DNA of 51,321 bases from positions 1-51,321 of the forward strand of contig CAMBMH010000008.1 in NCBI GenBank assembly GCA_945868575.1, given 5' to 3'. This document shows positions 27,464-35,192 of the stretch, in pieces. Source of the DNA: Singulisphaera sp. GP187. GTDB taxonomy: Bacteria; Planctomycetota; Planctomycetia; Gemmatales; Gemmataceae. Position numbers and translations under genes: made by a program. Each line of letters begins with the position of its first letter. The first letter of the stretch is position 1. The notes beneath the pieces were generated by a model. The model worked only from the letters and a program-made list of their open reading frames with translations, made no database searches and was not told the DNA's origin.

Positions 27464-27632
27464 TTGGAATTTGGGAAATTGTTTTGGATATGCGAAAGGG
27501 CCTTGGGTTTATGGCGGACTTTGCGAGGTCATAGAGCTGCCAGGGGGGAAACCAAACGCGAAGGCCTTTTTACCACGAAATGGAACACGCCAAAAGCACC
27601 CGCTCGAAGGCTCCAAGCACGGGCATGCCAAA

Positions 27633-27698
27633 CCTGGGAGGGTCGAGTATCAGATGGACCACGGTCTTTATGGTCGATCTGGTGCTCGACCCTCCTGG
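27633..27698 (+). repeat. Long inverted repeat / RNA hairpin, strand-specific by G-U pairs
   Basis: Arms at 27633-27660 and 27672-27698 pair over 27 positions around an 11-nt loop. Read as plus-strand RNA, 22 pairs are Watson-Crick, four (50-82, 48-84, 36-96 and 35-97 of 276xx) are G-U, and one G-G is unpaired. Read as minus-strand RNA, the same four would be A-C mismatches. It lies between the GntR operon promoter and the attC-like site. Confidence 0.7.
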
Positions 27699-27926
27699 CA
27701 ATAACCACAATACACAAAAACCGCAGGAAATCAGAAAGACAAACCCAGGCACCCGATCAAAGTCCCCGATGCTGGTTTTCCTTTCGCGTAGCCCATGTTT
27801 TTCTTGATGAAATGTTTTTTTAATTCCCCTTGGGGATAGAAAATTCCCCCCAGGGGCATGTTGGAAAAAGTCCATGCGGCGACTGTACCATTTCAACAAA
27901 GGTAGACAACAGTTTTGGGCTTATAT

Positions 27927-27988
27927 TTCCTCCCGTTTCGGGAGACACCTCAAAAGTTTTCCCTCCCATTTCGGGAGATGCTTCAAAG
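27927..27988. repeat. Two imperfect tandem copies of a 33-bp hairpin unit
   Basis: Copy 1 (CCTCCCGTTTCGGGAGACAC, from 27929) and copy 2 (CCTCCCATTTCGGGAGATGC, from 27962) are spaced 33 bp. Each can form a small hairpin (CTCCC with GGGAG and a short TTTC-type loop) and is followed by CTCAAAAG or CTTCAAAG. The function is unknown. Confidence 0.65.
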
Positions 27989-28373
27989 TCACTGCTACGA
28001 TCAGAAAGAACCGTAACCGGTCCTTCCTATCGGTGCAGAGTGGGGGCACCACTGCCAACCCTCGGTTGTGCGGGCTTCCATGGGTTACTTGCTCAAAAAG
28101 GCATACCGCAAATCCGAGCGAGCGTAGGCAATAACAAGATTCATTGTGCGAGCTAACGACTACAGGTTTTTTTGAGAGTTGGTCTTAGGTGGTTTTACCT
28201 CCCCAATGCCTCTTCTCCGGAAAATGCGTGGCTGGGAATCAAAACAACGCAAATTCTTTGTTTGTAAAGAGGAGTATACCTGGGCGTACAACCGGTGAAT
28301 GAGCGCGCTGAATTTTTCGTGATCGATTCGGGGCATCGGCGATTTCAAAGCGGAAATAGATGAGAGTTTTTTG

Positions 28374-28464
28374 GCGTAACGCTACCAGCTAACCGGCGGG
28401 CCGCACCGATGCGGAGCAGAACGCAATCCTGTAACGACCCGTGCGGTTGAGCGTAGGGTTAGGC
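28374..28464 (-). repeat. attC-like recombination site (possible integron cassette remnant)
   Basis: 91 bp. Ends are GCGTAAC (28374) and GTTAGGC (28464, a full GTTRRRY core). The arms are imperfect complements: GCnTAACnCTAC at both outer ends and GCTnAACC...GCAC inside, with extra bases CA and GGCGGGCC on one arm only, giving 20 of 24 paired positions of the right arm. Such asymmetric R/L boxes with unpaired bases are the hallmark of attC. The stop codon of the 77-codon frame (28459-28461) falls in the core, as in gene cassettes. Confidence 0.45.
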
Positions 28465-28692
28465 TTCTGTAGCGAGTTCATGTTCGACGACACGCAGCAC
28501 CAAGGTTGAATCATCGGACGACATGACCGCCTCATAAACGGCGTCAATTGGATTGCCGCGGAGTGCGAAGGAAAGGGCGCTCGCGGCACGGGCACGAAAG
28601 AACGGCACAATGTAAGCCCTTTCTGACATTGCACCGTTCTCGAATTGCTCATGCGCGGTGGAGTATGCGTCAAAAGCGGCCCGTCCATTCAC
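28459..28692 (-). CDS. Hypothetical 77-residue protein ending at the attC-like site
   Basis: GTG-started frame, MNGRAAFDAYSTAHEQFENG... to HELATEA. The composition is balanced, with no oddities of a chance frame: acidic residues, Ala-rich helices (FRARAASALSFALRGN) and a plausible end. I recognise no family. It runs away from the neighbouring SDR gene and its TAA is inside GCCTAAC, the arrangement of an integron cassette ORF. No clear ribosome site is seen, so expression is uncertain. Confidence 0.4.
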   Translation of the reverse strand: MNGRAAFDAYSTAHEQFENGAMSERAYIVPFFRARAASALSFALRGNPIDAVYEAVMSSDDSTLVLRVVEHELATEA

Positions 28693-28786
28693 TTGACCCG
28701 GCTGACCAATGCCTTATACTCCCACGACCAAGCCGCTTCGGGCCATCCCGGCCAGCAAACCTTTCCCCGCCTTGAGGAATCCCAGC

Positions 28787-29551
28787 ATGCAAGTCTCTCT
28801 CACAGGCAAAGTTGCGGTGGTCACAGGCGCGGCTTCCGGCATTGGCCTGGCAATTGTAAAGCAGTATCTGGACTCCGGAATCGCCGGCTTGGTGGCGGTG
28901 GATCTGGCGGCACAAGTGCCTGCATCACTTGCGGCCATCACAAAGGACAACCGCCTGCGGTATGTCGGCGGCGATGTCGGCATAGACGACACCGCACAAC
29001 GCTTTACTGACACAGCGCTAGAACACTTCGGGCGCATCGACATCCTCGTCAACAACGCCGGAATCAATGTAGTAAAAGCCCTTCACCTGCACACGCCAGA
29101 AGAGTGGGACCTGGTGATGAACACCAATGTCAAAGCGATGTATTTCGCCGGTCGCCACATCCTTCCTGTTATGATGAGGCAAAAAACCGGGGTCATCCTG
29201 AACACTGGCTCCATCTCGGGCGAGACAGGCATACCCACCCAGGGCGCCTACGGCCCATCCAAGGGGGCGGTCCATGAGATGACCCGCCAATTGGCCATCG
29301 AATATGCCCCCTATGGGATCCGCGTAAACGCTATTGGCTGCGGTACCATCGACACCCCACTTGTCACCCGATCCGCCATCGATTCCGGCAACCCCGCGGG
29401 GTTCATGGCCATGCTGAAAGACAACCATCCCATTGGGCGAATCGCCTCCGCCGAGGAGGTGGCCTGCTTTTTCACCTATCTGGCCAGCGACCTGGCAAGT
29501 TTCTTTACCGGCGCCGTGCTGATGATGGATGGCGGGTATTCCGCGAAGTGA
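28787..29551 (+). CDS. SDR-family NAD(P)-dependent oxidoreductase
   Basis: 254 residues, started at MQVSLTGKVAVVTG (28787) because GAGGAA lies seven bases upstream; an upstream in-frame ATG at 28709 lacks support. Motifs: nucleotide-binding TGAASGIG at 13-20, NNAG at 89-92, catalytic Ser142 (GSISG), Tyr155 and Lys159 (YGPSK). The C-terminal FFTGAVLMMDGGYSAK end is typical of 3-ketoacyl or sugar-alcohol reductases. After the DVG/DL region an acidic Asp39 ends the second strand, favouring NAD(H). The substrate is unknown. Confidence 0.9.
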   Translation: MQVSLTGKVAVVTGAASGIGLAIVKQYLDSGIAGLVAVDLAAQVPASLAAITKDNRLRYVGGDVGIDDTAQRFTDTALEHFGRIDILVNNAGINVVKALHLHTPEEWDLVMNTNVKAMYFAGRHILPVMMRQKTGVILNTGSISGETGIPTQGAYGPSKGAVHEMTRQLAIEYAPYGIRVNAIGCGTIDTPLVTRSAIDSGNPAGFMAMLKDNHPIGRIASAEEVACFFTYLASDLASFFTGAVLMMDGGYSAK

Positions 29552-29577
29552 CCGGATCAAACCGGTCAACCTTATTT

Positions 29578-29640
29578 ACTTCCGTTGTGCCAGAAATTAC
29601 TTCCGTTGTGCCAGAAATTACTTCCGTTGTGCCAGAAATT
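29578..29640. repeat. Three perfect tandem copies of a 21-bp unit
   Basis: ACTTCCGTTGTGCCAGAAATT is repeated exactly three times between the SDR and VOC genes, with no gaps. It begins 26 bp after the SDR stop, just after a small palindrome (GACCGG...CCGGTC, 29550-29567). It lies upstream of the VOC gene, where it may alter spacing or bind a regulator. Copy number probably varies between strains. Confidence 0.95.
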
Positions 29641-29693
29641 TCAACGGACTCAAATCCCCGATTATGCCCGTTACCGCCTCAAAGGACTGCACC

Positions 29694-30074
29694 ATGGAAA
29701 TGACCACCAACGCCCTTAACTGGTTTGAAATCCCCGTCGCTGATTTCGCAAGGGCCAAAGCCTTTTACAGCGCCATTTTTGATTTCGAAATGCCCGAGAT
29801 GAAAATGGGTTCCCATACCATGGGGTTCCTTTTGCACGAACAGGGAAAAGGCGTGGGCGGAGCCATTATCCATGGCGAGGGGCATGTCCCCTCGGCGGAA
29901 GGGACCGTGGTTTACCTGACCGCCGGAGCCGACCTTGCCGTTGTGCTTAACCGGATCGAACCCGCTGGTGGAAAGATCCTTATGGGAAAAACCATGGTTG
30001 CGCCCGACCTTGGCTTTTTCGCACAATTCCTCGATTCCGAAGGTAACCGCGTCGCCCTTCACTCAATGGGCTAG
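29694..30074 (+). CDS. VOC superfamily (glyoxalase/bleomycin-resistance-like) protein
   Basis: 126 residues from METTN-like start MEMTTNALNWFEIPVADFARAKAFYSAIF (29694). This is the classic single-domain beta-alpha-beta-beta-beta VOC start, and APDLGFFAQFLDSEGNRVALHSM is the closing strand of the second repeat. It belongs to the COG3324-like group of about 120-130 residues, whose substrates are mostly unknown. The Glu13 in FEIPV is a likely metal-ligand position, but the equivalent His of glyoxalases is not evident. A terminator follows. Confidence 0.88.
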   Translation: MEMTTNALNWFEIPVADFARAKAFYSAIFDFEMPEMKMGSHTMGFLLHEQGKGVGGAIIHGEGHVPSAEGTVVYLTAGADLAVVLNRIEPAGGKILMGKTMVAPDLGFFAQFLDSEGNRVALHSMG

Positions 30075-30085
30075 GGTTTCCGTGG

Positions 30086-30110
30086 AATCACCACTTCCTG
30101 GTGATTTTTT
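30086..30110 (+). terminator. Intrinsic terminator after the VOC gene
   Basis: AATCACCA (30086-30093) pairs perfectly with TGGTGATT (30099-30106) around CTTCC, followed by a run of six T residues. Confidence 0.9.
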
Positions 30111-30219
30111 GCTTTCTGGTTTCTTTTTTGCGGATCGTGGGGCAAAAGGGATCACCAGATCCAGTATTGGGGCATAGGATGGGATGGTTCCACGAAACCT
30201 CCCTCATTCCAGGTGTCCC

Positions 30220-30666
30220 ATGCCCCACACTACTCCCACCCATGCCCGGCTTGTCCTTCGGGCACAGGTTGCAAGAGATGTGATGAGTTCCGATCTGGTT
30301 TCTCTTGAGGCCAATGCCAAACTTTCCGATGCGCTCAGCCTTTTTGTGGACCGGGGATTTGGAGCGGCCCCTGTGATCGATGTGGCGGGCCGCGCGATCG
30401 GTGTGCTTGCAAAGGTTGATATTTTAACCCATCAACACTCGTCATTGGCGCAATCGGTGGCCGCCCCCGAAGTTCTGGATCGCACACAAGTTAGCGACCT
30501 CATGAGTCCGGTTGTCTATAAAGTCCAGCCGGAAACCCCCATCTGGGAAGTGTTGGAACAATTCCGGTCCCTGAAGGTGCATCACCTCTTCGTGGAGGAC
30601 CGTCACGGCGTTCTTTTGGGTGTGATTTCGACAATTGACATTCTGGAACGGATCGTTCTTGAGTAA
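30220..30666 (+). CDS. Protein with two CBS domains
   Basis: 148 residues from ATG 30220, preceded by AGGTG. Two CBS units are visible: about 17-75 (VARDVMSSDLVSLEANAKLSDALSLF) and about 88-148 (VSDLMSPVVYKVQPETPIWEVLEQF ... GVISTIDILERIV). Standalone CBS pairs bind adenine nucleotides and often sense energy state. There is no attached enzyme domain. No partner is obvious nearby; it is monocistronic. Confidence 0.9.
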   Translation: MPHTTPTHARLVLRAQVARDVMSSDLVSLEANAKLSDALSLFVDRGFGAAPVIDVAGRAIGVLAKVDILTHQHSSLAQSVAAPEVLDRTQVSDLMSPVVYKVQPETPIWEVLEQFRSLKVHHLFVEDRHGVLLGVISTIDILERIVLE

Positions 30667-31056
30667 CCGTAAGCTTTTTGTCAAAAAATTACGATCCTGC
30701 ACCAAACCTTGGAACGAATCGTATTACGGTTCGATTTCCATGACTCCAAATAGGGTTCCAACCCGCAAAAACCTATAATCATCGCCTATCAAGCAGGATT
30801 CAGCTGAAAAGACGCCAACTGTTAAAATGTAACGATTGTGCAAAATGAGCAAAATACGCAAACAGACTGTCTTGCCCAATCGGCTCACAGGGTCCCTTGA
30901 CTTGCTCCATCATTGACAAGGTGGCATGGTGTCTCTTAACCTAATAGGGGTACGGTTCTGGCTTTCGGGAACGGTCCCTCCTTGGTTCCCGACAAATGAG
31001 TGGTAAGTTTGACTTCCCACTAAACTCCGAATTCCCTTTTGATGGAGTGATTGCTG
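30667..31056. other. Region upstream of the DUF1501 cluster, with a possible promoter
   Basis: 390 bp without a gene. TTGACA at 30913-30918 and TAACCT at 30937-30942 are 18 bases apart, the best promoter candidate in the stretch. A GGAG precedes the DUF1501 ATG. No riboswitch or small RNA was recognised. Confidence 0.4.
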
Positions 31057-32364
31057 ATGAATCCCTTTAATTCCGCAAGTCGACGCAGCTTCCTTCAAGT
31101 GGGATATTGCGGACTTTTGGGTCTTGGTCTTGATGAAATGTTCCGGATGAAGGCCCAGGCGGTCGACTCCGTTGGCGGGCGCCCCTCCAAAGAAGGCAAA
31201 GCCAAGTCGATCATCCACATCTTCCTTCCCGGTGGCATGGCCCATCAGGACAGCTTCGACCCCAAGCCTTTGGCCCCCGTCGAATATCGCGGCGAAGTCG
31301 GCTCGATCCGCTCCAAGGTCGATGGCGTGTTCCTTAGCGAATACCTCCCCAAGACCGCGCAGATCACCGACAAGATCACCATCTGTCGCTCGATGACCCA
31401 CGGCGAAGCCGCCCACGAGCGTGGCACCCACAATATGTTCACCGGCTATCGTCCCAGCCCGGCGCTGATCTATCCGAGCTTCGGTTCGATCATCAGCCAC
31501 GAATTTGGCCCCCGCAAAAACCTTCCCCCTTATGTCTGCATCCCTTCGATGCCGACGAACTTCGCCGGTTCGGGTTATCTTTCCAGCGCCTTCGCTCCTT
31601 TTAGCCTTGGTAGCGATCCGGCCAACCCCGGCTTCACCGTCCAGGACCTGTCGCTGCCAGGTGGCGTCGACACCAAGCGGTTCACCACCCGCAAGACGAT
31701 GCTCGGAGCCGTTAACGACCACTTCGCCAAGCGTGAAAAGGCCGATGGTGTCATGGCCATGGACACCTTCTACGACCGCGCTTACAGCCTCATCAGCTCC
31801 GATCAGGCCCGTGAAGCTTTTAATATCAAGGCGGAATCGGAAGCGATTCGCAACCAATACGGTCGCAACGAAGCCGGTCAGCGAATGCTGATGGCCCGTC
31901 GTCTGGTTTCCGCGGGCGTGCGTCTTGTCTCGCTCACCTATGGTGGCTGGGACATGCACAGCGCCATCAAGGGTGGCATGGCGGGACAACTCCCCGTGTT
32001 CGACCAGGCTTTCGCCGCTCTCATCAGCGACCTCGACTCGAGGGGCCTGCTCGATTCGACCCTGGTTATGGTTTCCAGCGAATTCGGCCGGACGCCGAAA
32101 ATCAACGCGACCGCTGGTCGCGACCACTGGCCCAAAGTCTTCTCCGTCGTACTTGCGGGCGGTGGCATCAAGAAGGGCTTTGTCTATGGAAGCTCCGATC
32201 CAACCGCGACGGAGCCCGAGGATGATCCATTGACCGTGGAAGATTTGGCCATGACCGTCTACAACCAGTTGGGCATTGACGGCGAGAAGCGCCTTATGGC
32301 CCCAGGAAGCCGCCCGATCGACATCGTCCGGGACGGCAAGGTTCTCAAGGAATTGTTGGCGTAA
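31057..32364 (+). CDS. DUF1501 domain protein, Tat-exported
   Basis: 435 residues. The ATG at 31057 follows GATGGAG; a TTG two codons earlier is possible. The start contains SRRSFLQVGYCGLLGLG, a twin-arginine type signal frequent in this family. The alkaline-phosphatase-superfamily DUF1501 fold shows GGMAHQDSFDPKP, RSMTHGEAAHERGTHNMFTGY and the late metal-type motifs SSEFGRTPKINATAGRDHWP. DUF1501 proteins are massively expanded in planctomycetes and usually paired with PSD1 proteins; sulfatase-like or structural roles have been suggested, none proven. It opens a four-gene cluster of the same strand. Confidence 0.92.
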   Translation: MNPFNSASRRSFLQVGYCGLLGLGLDEMFRMKAQAVDSVGGRPSKEGKAKSIIHIFLPGGMAHQDSFDPKPLAPVEYRGEVGSIRSKVDGVFLSEYLPKTAQITDKITICRSMTHGEAAHERGTHNMFTGYRPSPALIYPSFGSIISHEFGPRKNLPPYVCIPSMPTNFAGSGYLSSAFAPFSLGSDPANPGFTVQDLSLPGGVDTKRFTTRKTMLGAVNDHFAKREKADGVMAMDTFYDRAYSLISSDQAREAFNIKAESEAIRNQYGRNEAGQRMLMARRLVSAGVRLVSLTYGGWDMHSAIKGGMAGQLPVFDQAFAALISDLDSRGLLDSTLVMVSSEFGRTPKINATAGRDHWPKVFSVVLAGGGIKKGFVYGSSDPTATEPEDDPLTVEDLAMTVYNQLGIDGEKRLMAPGSRPIDIVRDGKVLKELLA

Positions 32365-32394
32365 ACCTGGACCAATCCAGGTCCCAGAGCCAAT

Positions 32395-32420
32395 CCAGCC
32401 CACGACCTTTTGTGGGCTGG
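32395..32420 (+). terminator. Intergenic hairpin between DUF1501 and PPC genes
   Basis: CCAGCCCAC (32395-32403) pairs perfectly with GTGGGCTGG (32412-32420) over an 8-nt loop. No T-run follows, so it may be an attenuating or processing stem that sets unequal mRNA levels. Confidence 0.45.
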
Positions 32421-32546
32421 TCCGGAGCCCCTGAGTGGGACTACCCAAGCGCTGACTTGCCGGCATACGATTATTGCGGATCCAATTGCCGGGGAAACCC
32501 CATTTCCCCGGCCCGCGAGATACTTTCGCACCATGAGACAATCACA

Positions 32547-35030
32547 ATGAACCGTTTTCTGTCCTCTTTTGCCCTTGTTCTCGCATTGGGTTTCGCCACT
32601 TCCAATCCTGTGGCCGCAAGTTCCCCCAGTCTTGGAGGCATCAGCCCCCGCGGGATGGAACGGGGCAAGACGGTTGAACTTACCTTTTCGGGTGGGCGCC
32701 TCACCGATGCCAAATCGCTACTCTTTTACACCCCGGGTCTTCGTCTGGTCGGCCTGAAGGTAATCAACGACGCCACAGTCAAAGCGACGATCGAAGCTAG
32801 CCCCTCCTGTGCGTTGGGCGAACACCCCGTCCGCGTCCTTTGCGCCTCGGGAATTTCCGAATTGCGGACCTTCTGGGTCGGGCCATTCCCCACCATCGAC
32901 GAAAAAGAACCCAACAGCGAATTCACCAAGCCACAACCGATCACCCCCGGCGTCACGGTTCAGGGGGTGATCGACAACGAAGATGTCGACTACTTTTCGG
33001 TCACCCTCAAAAAGGGTCAACGCCTAAGCGCAGAGATCGAAGGGATGCGCCTTGGGAACACCCTTTTCGATCCCTACATCGCCATCATCGATTCCAAGAG
33101 GTTTGAAATCGCCGCAAGCGATGACAATTCGCTCCTTGGGCAGGATGGAATGGTTTCAATCCTTGCTCCCGAGGATGGCACCTATCTGATCCAGGTTCGC
33201 GAATCGGCCTACGGCGGCAACGGTGCCTGTGCCTATCGGCTTCATGTGGGACACTTTCCCCGCCCGACGGCGATTGTGCCCGCTGGTGGCAAGGCAGGCG
33301 AGGAAGTCGAGGTCACTTTTATCGGCGATCCTGCGGGCCCCTTCAAGCAAAAGGTTCGCGTTCCCGCCGAGGTTGATGCCAGCTATCGCCTCCATCCCGC
33401 TGATGCCCAGGGGATCGCCCCTTCTGGATTCCTGTTTCGCATAAGCCCCACCCTTGGAAACGCCATCGAAGTCGAGCCCAACGACACACACGCCAATGCC
33501 ACTCCCGCCTCGCTCGCCCAGGCTTTTAATGGCGTGATCGGCCAGGCAAACGACACCGACTGCTTCAAGTTCGCTGGCAAAAAGGGCCAGGTCCTCGATG
33601 TCCATTGCTATGCCCGGCGTCTGGGCAGCCCACTGGACAGCGTGATGTATTTGGCGATCGCAGGCGGCGGTGTTATCGCCTCCGCGGATGATGCCATCGG
33701 TCCGGACAGCTACTTCCGGGTGACGCTTCCCGAAGACAAGGACTATGTGATTTCGGTCCACGACCATCTCAAAAAGGGTGGCCCCAACTTCTTCTATCGG
33801 ATCGAATTGACCCCTGTTGTTGCGGGATCCACCGCTGGTATCCCGAAGGTTGCGGCCAATAGCCAGGAACGCCAAACCCTGAGCGTGCCCAAGGGTGGCC
33901 GGATCGCTACCCTCGTCAATGTTGCCCGCCGCGATTGGGGTGGTGATCTCAATTTGGTTGCTGACAAGCTTCCCGCAGGGGTAAAAATGGTCGCCGAGCC
34001 GATGCCCGGCAACCTTGACACCATCCCTGTCGTTCTCGAGGCTTCACCCACCGCAGCCAACGAAGCAACCCTTACCCGGATCATGGGCAATCCCGCCGAC
34101 GCCAAGGTCAATGCTCCCGGAAACTTTGGGATCGGAGCGGATCTGGTCGTGGGCAACAACCAGACGGTGTTCTGGAAGGTCGATCAGGACCGCGCCGCGA
34201 TCAATGTGACGGATGAACTCCCCTTCAAGGTGAGCATCGTCGAGCCAAAGGCCCCTTTGGTCCAGAACGGTTCGATCAATGTGAAAATCATCGCCGAACG
34301 CAAGCCCGGCTTCACTGGACCAATAACACTCTATCCACTCTTCAACCCTCCGGGCGTCAACACGGCCGGGTCGGCTACGATTGCTGAAAAGCAGAACGAA
34401 ACCACCATCCTGATGAATGCGGCGCCCAACGCCCAGGTGAAAAAGTGGAAGACCGCGCTGTTGGCCACCGCCACCGTGGGTAACGGCCCCGTCTGGACCT
34501 CAACCCAACTTGCGACCATCGATGTCGCCGCGCCTTTCTTCGTGATGACGATGGAACGCTCAAGCTGTGAACAGGGTAAAGAAACCGACATCTTCTGCAA
34601 GCTGACAACACAAACCCCCTTCGAAGGAAAAGCCAAGATCAATGTCGTCGGCCTTCCCCCCAAGGTTGAAACACCAACCCTCGAATTCACCAAGGACACG
34701 AAAGAGATCGCTTTCCACCTTAAAGTGGACAAGGCCGCTCCCGCCGGAACCCACCGTTCCATTTTTTGCCAGGCGACCGCGATGGTTGGAGGCGAGCCTG
34801 TCCTTCACAATGTCGGCGGAACAGAACTGCGCATCGATGTGCCTTTGCCTCCCAAGCCGATGACGGCCGCCGCGCCTCCTCCACCCAAACCGATGCCCAT
34901 GGCTGTTGTGGCCAAGGCACCGGAGAAGCCGCCTGAAAAGCGCCTTACGCGTTTGGAAAAGCTCCGCCTGGAACAGGCTGAGCGCGAAAAGGCCGACGCG
35001 GCGGCACCGGCAGCCGATCCAAAGAAGTAG
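32547..35030 (+). CDS. Secreted protein with two PPC (pre-peptidase C-terminal) domains
   Basis: 827 residues from ATG 32547 (signal peptide MNRFLSSFALVLALGFATSNPVAA). The frame runs upstream but without support. An Ig-like N-terminal domain (SLGGISPRGMERGKTVELTFSG) is followed by two PPC-like beta domains at about 125-230 (VQGVIDNEDVDYFSVTLKKGQRL) and about 310-430 (FNGVIGQANDTDCFKFAGKKGQVLD). Later domains are beta-rich without a recognised family. The C-terminal tail is Pro/Ala-rich then strongly charged (PPPPKPMPMAV... RLEKLRLEQAEREKADAA). It is an exported scaffold or adhesion-type protein; no catalytic motif is seen. Confidence 0.85.
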   Translation: MNRFLSSFALVLALGFATSNPVAASSPSLGGISPRGMERGKTVELTFSGGRLTDAKSLLFYTPGLRLVGLKVINDATVKATIEASPSCALGEHPVRVLCASGISELRTFWVGPFPTIDEKEPNSEFTKPQPITPGVTVQGVIDNEDVDYFSVTLKKGQRLSAEIEGMRLGNTLFDPYIAIIDSKRFEIAASDDNSLLGQDGMVSILAPEDGTYLIQVRESAYGGNGACAYRLHVGHFPRPTAIVPAGGKAGEEVEVTFIGDPAGPFKQKVRVPAEVDASYRLHPADAQGIAPSGFLFRISPTLGNAIEVEPNDTHANATPASLAQAFNGVIGQANDTDCFKFAGKKGQVLDVHCYARRLGSPLDSVMYLAIAGGGVIASADDAIGPDSYFRVTLPEDKDYVISVHDHLKKGGPNFFYRIELTPVVAGSTAGIPKVAANSQERQTLSVPKGGRIATLVNVARRDWGGDLNLVADKLPAGVKMVAEPMPGNLDTIPVVLEASPTAANEATLTRIMGNPADAKVNAPGNFGIGADLVVGNNQTVFWKVDQDRAAINVTDELPFKVSIVEPKAPLVQNGSINVKIIAERKPGFTGPITLYPLFNPPGVNTAGSATIAEKQNETTILMNAAPNAQVKKWKTALLATATVGNGPVWTSTQLATIDVAAPFFVMTMERSSCEQGKETDIFCKLTTQTPFEGKAKINVVGLPPKVETPTLEFTKDTKEIAFHLKVDKAAPAGTHRSIFCQATAMVGGEPVLHNVGGTELRIDVPLPPKPMTAAAPPPPKPMPMAVVAKAPEKPPEKRLTRLEKLRLEQAEREKADAAAPAADPKK

Positions 35031-35192
35031 TTTCCCAAAAGTAGTGGTTTCCCAAAGTGGTCGGCTCTGACCGCCTCCAGAAGGAATCACGGTGCAACCA
35101 AAATACCAGGGCTTTTTGGCCCCAAGGGAACTCCAGCCAAAACACTTGGAGGAGATCCCGACCCGAAGCGATCACGAAAGAGGATGACAACA

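Larger units (their letters stand above)
27464..28373. other. Gene-poor interval with hairpins and repeats
   Basis: About 900 bp without a convincing gene. It holds a long hairpin (27633-27698), small G/C hairpins around 27823-27860 (AATTCCCC/GGGGAT and CCCC/GGGG), and a tandem pair of hairpin-forming units (27927-27988). A 62-codon minus-strand frame at 28160-28348 (start MKSPMPRIDHEKFSALIHRLY) begins 26 bp beyond the attC-like site and could be a small or broken gene, but nothing in it is recognisable. Confidence 0.5.

Noticed and set aside
27464-27823. 119-codon and related frames downstream of the GntR promoter
   Set aside because: They cross the long hairpin, have unusual composition and contain no domain.
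27927-27988. CRISPR array
   Set aside because: Only two imperfect units of 33 bp without spacers, each self-complementary; no cas gene near.
28160-28348. A second cassette gene next to the attC-like site
   Set aside because: The 62-codon frame has no ribosome site or family, and the sequence after its stop lacks a credible second attC.
29578-29640. CRISPR or phage attachment repeat
   Set aside because: Units abut directly with no spacers; simple tandem expansion explains it.
30910-32541. 543-codon minus-strand frame opposite the DUF1501 gene
   Set aside because: Reading is an antisense of a well-supported gene and lacks domain features.
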